A stretch of DNA of 20,830 nucleotides, from contig DIPO01000045.1 in NCBI GenBank assembly GCA_002427045.1, positions 7,449 to 28,278 of the forward strand. Reading direction: 5' to 3'. The stretch is from Firmicutes bacterium UBA5486 (GTDB lineage: Bacteria; Bacillota; UBA4882; UBA10575). Positions 16,466-20,830 of this stretch are shown in pieces (within the stretch, counting starts at the first letter, position 1; each line of letters starts with the position of its first letter). Below the pieces are notes generated by a model. The model saw nothing but the letters and a program-made list of their open reading frames with translations. It made no database searches and was not told the origin of the DNA. Position numbers and translations under genes: made by a program.

Positions 16466-16502
16466 AAAAGAGCTTCTGATTAATTCCTCCAGAAGCTCTT
16501 TT
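16466..16502 (-). terminator. Intrinsic terminator of the metal ATPase operon
   Basis: A perfect 13-bp stem (AAAAGAGCTTCTG, 16466-16478, with its complement at 16490-16502) closes an 11-base loop. It lies about 150 bases past the ATPase stop and separates that operon from the FNR-like gene. It could also work on the plus strand. Nothing else is seen in 16503-16649. Confidence 0.8.
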
Positions 16503-16649
16503 TCATTACTTATAATTAAATCTTCTTATATGGCTTTTATATCCCTATTTGGGAAATTTCATAATCCCCTGAAATCTACATTCTTTACTAGATTGCAGAA
16601 AATACCTACATTAAAGAATTACATTATTACCTCTACATAATATACATCA

Positions 16650-18521
16650 CTAAATCGAAACTTGTTTTCTAGACTTACCCCGATCACCATAACCTAGGAG
16701 CCTTACTGCATTGATCACTACCAGCAATACACTTAACTCATGAACAAGCATACCAAAAGCTAGATTTACTGTTTTAAAAAGTACCCCTGCCAAAAGAGCT
16801 CCTGCTACAATTAAGGCAAAGTATATATTTTGCTTCATGTTTCTAACTGTGGCCCGGCTTATTCCTATGGCATGGGATAGTTTTCTAATTTCATCTGACA
16901 TTAGAACCACATCCGCGGTTTCCATTGCTACATCTGTTCCCGCCCCGCCAATGGCAATCCCTAAATCTGCCGCGGCTAAGGCCGGTGCATCATTTACTCC
17001 ATCGCCAACCATTGCCGCCATCCCATATTTCTGCTGGAGTTCCTCTAGCACTTGAACTTTTTCCTCTGGAAGTAACTCTCCATAATATTCATCAATACCC
17101 AGCTCACTAGCGATCGCCTTTGCCACCCGTTTGTTATCTCCGGTTAGCATTACTACTTTTTCGATTCCTAATTTCTTTAAGTTAGCAATCAGTTTTTTGC
17201 TATCCGCTCTGACAATATCTGCAATTGAGATTACACCCATAATCCCTGCTAAATCTCCAACCAGGACTACGGTTTGCCCTTTTTCTTCCTCAGACCTGAT
17301 AAAAACTTCCTTTTCTCCAATTTCTACACCATTTTCAGTAAATAGTTTTCTATTACCGATAAAGATTGTTTTTCCTTCAATCACAACTTTTAAACCTTGA
17401 CCGACGAGCATCTCAGATTCTTCCGGTTTTTGAGTAATCGGGCCCAAAGCCTTTTCCGCTTTTTCAATTATGGCTTTACCCAAAGGATGCTCGGAATAAG
17501 CCTCACCAATAGCCGCGATTCTAAGTAGTTCATCTTCTTTGAGGCTATATGTTTTGACCCGATTAACCTTTGGTTTGCCCATTGTTAAGGTACCTGTCTT
17601 ATCAAAAGCCAGTAATTTAACTTTTCCCAGTTTCTCCATTACCTCTCCACCTTTGACCAACACCCCATGCTTGGCCCCATTCCCAATTCCTGCCACAATA
17701 GAAACTGGCGTAGAGATTACTAAAGCACCAGGACAAGCGATTACCAGTAAAGTCAGGGATAAAACCAAATCCATAGTAAAGAAAAACAGCAATAATGATA
17801 AAATAATGATGGAAGGAGTATAGTATTTTGAAAATTCTTCAAGAAACTTTTGCGTCTTGGCCTTCTTATCTTGGGCTTCCTCAACCATCTGCAGGATCCT
17901 AGCAAAAGTAGTATCTTCTCCTACACGATCAGCTCTTACTTTTAAATAACCTGATTCAATAATTGTTCCCGAAAAAACCTCATCCTCAATCTTCTTGGCT
18001 ACAGGAATTGATTCTCCTGTAATAGCTGCTTGATTCAGATAAGCTGTCCCTTCGATCACAGTACCATCTACTGAAACCTTTTCTCCTGGTTTAATTACTA
18101 CTATTTCTCCTTTAATTACTTCTTCCGGAGATATTACCACTTCTACTCCATCTCTTATTACTCTGGCTACATCTGGAGCTAGATTTAGTAGTGCTTTAAT
18201 CGAAGACCTGGTTTTTTCTAAAGTTTTAGATTCCAGATATTCGCCGAACAAAAACAGAAAGGTTACAGCTGCCGCTTCCCAGTACTCTCCAATAAACATT
18301 GCTCCGATTACCGCGATCGATACTAGAGCATCAATCCCAAGGATCTTATAGCGCAGGGCAGATATAGCATTCTTTAAGATTGGAGTTCCGGCTACAATTG
18401 CTGTTGCTATCATTACAATACTAGTAATCAGTTGTTGTCCGATTGTGTTTTTTAAAATGAAAGATACAATGGCAAGGATCCCAGAGAATAAAACTCTTTG
18501 TTTCTTTGTTAACTTAACCAT
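16650..18521 (-). CDS. Heavy-metal P1B-type ATPase with a CPG motif
   Basis: A 623-residue metal-exporting ATPase. In order: membrane helices to about residue 95, the actuator motif TGES (168-171), the metal-site helix with ACPGALVISTP (CPG at 263-265), the phosphorylation site DKTGTLT (307-313, D307), the nucleotide-binding HP (345-346, SEHPLG), GDGVND (506-511) and a last helix with HELSVLLVVINAVRLL (594-609). The usual transport motif is CPC or SPC; CPG is a variant. The HE in the last helix recalls Co-type (P1B-4) pumps rather than the Asp of Zn/Cd pumps. There is no N-terminal HMA domain; a separate HMA protein is encoded 28 bases upstream. The start is set at the ATG at 18521, after GGGGGGAGG. 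The metal is uncertain (Zn, Cd, Co or Fe). Confidence 0.9.
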   Translation of the reverse strand: MVKLTKKQRVLFSGILAIVSFILKNTIGQQLITSIVMIATAIVAGTPILKNAISALRYKILGIDALVSIAVIGAMFIGEYWEAAAVTFLFLFGEYLESKTLEKTRSSIKALLNLAPDVARVIRDGVEVVISPEEVIKGEIVVIKPGEKVSVDGTVIEGTAYLNQAAITGESIPVAKKIEDEVFSGTIIESGYLKVRADRVGEDTTFARILQMVEEAQDKKAKTQKFLEEFSKYYTPSIIILSLLLFFFTMDLVLSLTLLVIACPGALVISTPVSIVAGIGNGAKHGVLVKGGEVMEKLGKVKLLAFDKTGTLTMGKPKVNRVKTYSLKEDELLRIAAIGEAYSEHPLGKAIIEKAEKALGPITQKPEESEMLVGQGLKVVIEGKTIFIGNRKLFTENGVEIGEKEVFIRSEEEKGQTVVLVGDLAGIMGVISIADIVRADSKKLIANLKKLGIEKVVMLTGDNKRVAKAIASELGIDEYYGELLPEEKVQVLEELQQKYGMAAMVGDGVNDAPALAAADLGIAIGGAGTDVAMETADVVLMSDEIRKLSHAIGISRATVRNMKQNIYFALIVAGALLAGVLFKTVNLAFGMLVHELSVLLVVINAVRLLGYGDRGKSRKQVSI

Positions 18522-18549
18522 ACTCCTCCCCCCCATCTGACCACCAGCT

Positions 18550-18765
18550 TTACTTTTCTCCTATTACCTTAAATCCCAAATTTTCGATAGTTTTCTTGAT
18601 GGTTTCTGGGTCTACCACAGCCTCATCAAAACTCACCTTGACTCTACTGGAATTAAACAATACTTCGACTTCCTGTACACCATTGGTTCTTTTTAGTACA
18701 GTTTGGATTTTAACTACGCAACTTGGACAGGTTAAAGTCTCCAATTGATAGGTTTTTGTCGTCAT
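18550..18765 (-). CDS. Stand-alone heavy-metal-associated (HMA) domain protein
   Basis: A 71-residue protein that is a single HMA domain with a beta-alpha-beta-beta-alpha-beta pattern. The metal-binding CPSC is at residues 13-16 (LTCPSCVVKI), and the end ENLGFKVIG is typical. AGGAGGT (18772-18778) lies 6 bases before the ATG. It is the first gene of the operon with the P-type ATPase and most likely replaces the N-terminal metal-binding domain which that pump lacks, passing metal to it. It would act in the cytoplasm. It resembles CopZ in form, but the pump is not a clear copper type (CPG rather than CPC), so a copper role is not assumed. Confidence 0.92.
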   Translation of the reverse strand: MTTKTYQLETLTCPSCVVKIQTVLKRTNGVQEVEVLFNSSRVKVSFDEAVVDPETIKKTIENLGFKVIGEK

Positions 18766-18795
18766 GATTTTACCTCCTTTTTCTTTGGTAGCTTC

Positions 18796-18837
18796 ATTAT
18801 AGGTGTTTTAATCCTAATACTCCTTGATCTAGATCAA
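18796..18837 (-). promoter_or_regulatory. FNR-activated promoter of the HMA/ATPase operon
   Basis: TTGATCTAGATCAA (18824-18837) is a perfect FNR box. On the minus strand a TATAAT box lies at 18801-18796, and no -35 consensus is present. With transcription starting about 7 bases after the -10, near 18789, the box centre (18830.5) is at about -41.5, the classic class II activator position. The ExxSR recognition helix of the regulator at 15564-16244 fits this sequence. Confidence 0.85.
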
Positions 18838-18900
18838 CTTTAAATATTTTTTTTACTTTTTTATTTTCTCCGGCAATACTTTTATTAACTCTTCCATCTA

Positions 18901-19050
18901 ATGAGCAAAAAAGTACCTCTTTCAAAAGCAAAGAGTCACACAAAAAGTAGTAAATTTTCAATCAATTCTTTTCCCGTAGAACTGACAATTCCTAAGGCTG
19001 AAAAGTTAACTAGAGGCTTTAAACCAAGAATTGAAACTGATGAGAACTAA
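18901..19050 (+). CDS. Unrecognised 49-residue basic peptide or small-RNA locus
   Basis: An open frame of 49 codons from ATG at 18901 to TAA at 19050. The stop runs straight into a strong terminator stem, as for a real gene end. The peptide begins MSKKVPLSKAKSHTKSSKFS and ends KLTRGFKPRIETDEN; it is rich in Lys and Ser, with about 11 basic and 5 acidic residues, and has no Cys or membrane segment. No ribosome binding site is seen before the ATG and no clear promoter, which argues against efficient translation. The region is divergent from the FNR-controlled operon. The alternative is a small non-coding RNA ending at the terminator. No family is recognised. Confidence 0.4.
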   Translation: MSKKVPLSKAKSHTKSSKFSINSFPVELTIPKAEKLTRGFKPRIETDEN

Positions 19051-19074
19051 AGCCATCCGTACGGATGGCTTTTT
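19049..19074 (+). terminator. Strong intrinsic terminator
   Basis: A 10-bp perfect stem, AAAGCCATCC (19049-19058) with its complement at 19063-19072, closes a GTAC loop and is followed by a T-rich tail (TTTTATTTTTT). The polarity is plus strand, where the only upstream candidate is the 49-codon ORF or an RNA. Confidence 0.85.
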
Positions 19075-19104
19075 ATTTTTTATTGCTTAGAAAATATTAT
19101 ACTA

Positions 19105-19223
19105 AGCTTTTTGCGTTGTGTCCTTTTTAAAAGGTCCCAACACAATATATAGTGTTAGGCTTGTATTAGGCTATCAATAAATTGAGTAGGGACAAAAAAA
19201 TTCAATGGCAACGCAAAAAGCCC
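19105..19223. repeat. Palindromic MITE-like element, about 118 bp
   Basis: Two inverted halves lie head to head. The left half, from about 19105 to 19161, starts GCTTTTTGCGTTG; the right half, 19168-19223, ends GCAACGCAAAAAGCCC; a six-base centre separates them. The right half closely matches the sequences at 1-58 and 20774-20830, and the left half is a degraded copy. No room for a transposase exists, so it is a miniature element or one collapsed by deletion. ACTAA occurs near both flanks, but offset, so a target duplication is not clear. It ends three bases before the stop of the phospholipase D gene. Confidence 0.65.
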
Positions 19224-19226
19224 ACA

Positions 19227-20681
19227 CTAAAGCATAAAATCAAAACAGTAGGTAATTATCCCCAGAATCCTTAAAAATATTGCTCTACCAATAGAAAGTT
19301 TCTTTTCTTCAACAAAGTGGTTATCTTGATATAAATAGTCTTTACCTACTGCTAAACTTTGTTTAAATAATTCCTCTAATTTATCTTCTAAAATCTCGGC
19401 AAACTCTTTACTATCAATCACAACCATCGTTTCTGTGCTTAGAAAAGTACTTCTTGGATCTACATTAAAAGAGCCTACTAAACTTAGCCTATTATCAATA
19501 ATCCCAGTTTTTCCATGAATTGATCCTGGACCATGGTATTCATATACTTGAGCTTTAGAATCAACAATCTTCTTTCTATATTTCCGATACCCCGTCATTG
19601 CTGCGTTATTTTGGCTGGATGCCACAGAATTCGTTAATATAATAAGTTTCTCAAAATTAATTGTCCCCTTATCTACATATTTAAGCATCTTCCGGTTTGG
19701 AATAACGTATGGGCTTTGAACAAAAATCATCTGCTTAGCAGTTTTCATCAATCGTATTATTTCCCCCCATACCCAGGGTTCTTTATTCAGCCTTTGGATC
19801 GGATTATGAATTAAAGTCATCTTCTTTGTCGGCACAGACAAAGCAAGCCAATCTATATCAAGTTCAAAAATTTCAGGATATTTATTACTGATCTTTTGAA
19901 TATATGCTGTTAGTTCCTCTCTTTTCTTCTTGCCTTTTCTCTTTTGATACTTAACTGATTTTATTCTCGGGTATCTAGAAAATTTATGGTTCCAAATCAG
20001 ATCAAAATAACTGCTCATTTGATTAATTACACTGTCAAAGTTTTTATCCATATCTGTATTTATAATAACAACATCCCGATCGTATACAATTTCTCCGGCA
20101 ATCTCTTGGTCCAAAAAATATCGATCACCAATATTTCTCCCACCGATCATACCTACCTGGTTGTCAACAATCAATATTTTATCATGGAGCCGGTTATTCC
20201 AGGCCCAGGGTTTAAGTAAGGTAAATGGTTCATAAAACTTTAGTTCAATATTAGGGTGGTTATTAATTACATAGCACATAATACTTAATGGGCCATATAG
20301 ATTATGAAGAATTCCATCAATTAAGATCCGTACTTTTACACCTCGATCGGCTGCCTCCAAAAGCTTTCCGAAGAATATGTCTGCAGAAGCACCTTCATTA
20401 ATCGTATAATAAGCAATATCCAGCGTTGATTCTGCTTGTTCAATCAGATTGATCCGGGCAATTCCTGAATAAGTTCTATCTTCAATTAATACTACCCGGT
20501 CCTGGCTTTCTTGAGTACCTAAAAACCTCTCAACTGGATTATCATCAAAATAAGAACTAGTATGGTTTTTATGAAACCCAAATACTAAAGCTCCAGATAG
20601 AAACGCATAAATTGGATAAAAGATCAAAATAATTGTAATGATTTTCCTGGTTGTTAATGTCTCGATTGTCATCACCTTCAA
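19227..20681 (-). CDS. Phospholipase D-family protein, ClsC-like cardiolipin synthase
   Basis: A 484-residue protein with one N-terminal membrane helix (about 13-34) and two PLD catalytic motifs: HDKILIVD (166-173), followed by GGRN, and HGKTGIID (389-396), followed by GSFNVDPRS. Both His-Lys-Asp sets are intact. The NVDPRSTFLSTE segment is typical of the ClsC branch, which joins phosphatidylglycerol with another phospholipid to make cardiolipin. The length suits ClsC. A Lys/Arg-rich stretch at 238-255 lies between the two halves. The first codon is taken as TTG at 20681, with AGGTGAT upstream; GTG or ATG a few codons later is possible. No partner gene is next to it. A nuclease or another phospholipid transferase role is less likely. 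Confidence 0.87.
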   Translation of the reverse strand: MKVMTIETLTTRKIITIILIFYPIYAFLSGALVFGFHKNHTSSYFDDNPVERFLGTQESQDRVVLIEDRTYSGIARINLIEQAESTLDIAYYTINEGASADIFFGKLLEAADRGVKVRILIDGILHNLYGPLSIMCYVINNHPNIELKFYEPFTLLKPWAWNNRLHDKILIVDNQVGMIGGRNIGDRYFLDQEIAGEIVYDRDVVIINTDMDKNFDSVINQMSSYFDLIWNHKFSRYPRIKSVKYQKRKGKKKREELTAYIQKISNKYPEIFELDIDWLALSVPTKKMTLIHNPIQRLNKEPWVWGEIIRLMKTAKQMIFVQSPYVIPNRKMLKYVDKGTINFEKLIILTNSVASSQNNAAMTGYRKYRKKIVDSKAQVYEYHGPGSIHGKTGIIDNRLSLVGSFNVDPRSTFLSTETMVVIDSKEFAEILEDKLEELFKQSLAVGKDYLYQDNHFVEEKKLSIGRAIFLRILGIITYCFDFML

Positions 20682-20773
20682 GAATCAAGAAATCACCTAA
20701 TCTCACGCATCTTAACCCGCATATTATTTTATTCACAACATAACACAGAAATTAAGAAAAGGCAAAGACTATT

Positions 20774-20830
20774 CGGGCTTTTTGCGTTGTCATTGATTTT
20801 TTCTGTCCCTGCACAATATATTGATAGCCT
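20774..20830 (-). repeat. Half of the palindromic repeat at the right edge
   Basis: This is an inverted copy of bases 1-58, reading CGGGCTTTTTGCGTTG inward and ending GATAGCCT at the very last base. With 19168-19223 it also brackets the phospholipase D gene in inverted orientation. The 92 bases between it and that gene (20682-20773) show only a weak promoter candidate (TTGTGA, 17 bases, TTAAGA on the minus strand). Confidence 0.75.

Noticed and set aside
19105..19223. The repeat as an integron attC site, because GTTAGGC (19154-19160) fits the GTTRRRY core.
   Set aside because: The matching RYYYAAC core is missing at the other end, and the other copies have GATAGCC instead.
1..20830. The whole window as one 20.8-kb transposon with terminal inverted repeats.
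   Set aside because: No transposase, integrase or replication gene is present, and the genes inside are ordinary separate operons. A contig break in a dispersed repeat explains the ends better.
1..20830. CRISPR array, tRNA, rRNA or known riboswitch.
   Set aside because: No regularly spaced direct repeats, cloverleaf or recognised aptamer was seen in any intergenic region.

Overview
The window is AT-rich and looks like low-GC Bacillota (Clostridia-like): strong AGGAGG ribosome binding sites, TTG and GTG starts, and a copper-amine-oxidase-type stalk protein. Several products need an outer membrane: a beta-barrel protein ending in Phe, a LolA-like lipoprotein-sorting protein, an RND/MMPL exporter and a DUF4197 protein. 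The best guess is a diderm Firmicute or close relative; this is inferred from gene content only. The window starts and stops inside inverted copies of the same roughly 57-bp sequence, so it is probably one contig that ends in a repeat.

Layout. 1-5375: a minus-strand operon for an MMPL/RND exporter, a LolA-like protein and an outer-membrane barrel, led by a good promoter and a TetR-type operator, with a terminator at its end. 5626-8661: an MFS permease, then a secreted stalk-domain protein with a small unknown gene upstream. 8717-9412: a plus-strand antitoxin / PIN-toxin pair with a fully consensus promoter. 9472-13822: a cell-wall-antibiotic defence module, made of a response regulator, a histidine kinase, a BcrA-like ATPase, a BcrB-like permease and UppP, all on the minus strand. 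13970-15486: a YgjP-type metalloprotease and a secreted DUF4197 protein. 15564-18837: an FNR-like regulator, a heavy-metal P-type ATPase without its own HMA domain, and a free-standing HMA protein. A perfect FNR box stands at about -41.5 of the HMA/ATPase promoter. 18901-19074: an unlisted 49-codon ORF, or a small RNA, ending in a strong terminator. 19105-20830: a palindromic repeat element, a ClsC-like phospholipase D protein, and the final half repeat.

The genes share an envelope theme: outer-membrane export, undecaprenyl-pyrophosphate recycling and antibiotic efflux, cardiolipin-type lipid synthesis and metal efflux. Two regulatory predictions are specific. One is a TetR-type repressor, encoded outside the window, for the MMPL operon. 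The other is FNR-type activation of the metal ATPase operon by the regulator encoded downstream of it. The least explained elements are the palindromic repeat, the 49-codon ORF, the roughly 190-residue insertion in the MMPL protein and the CPG/HELSV transport motifs of the ATPase.
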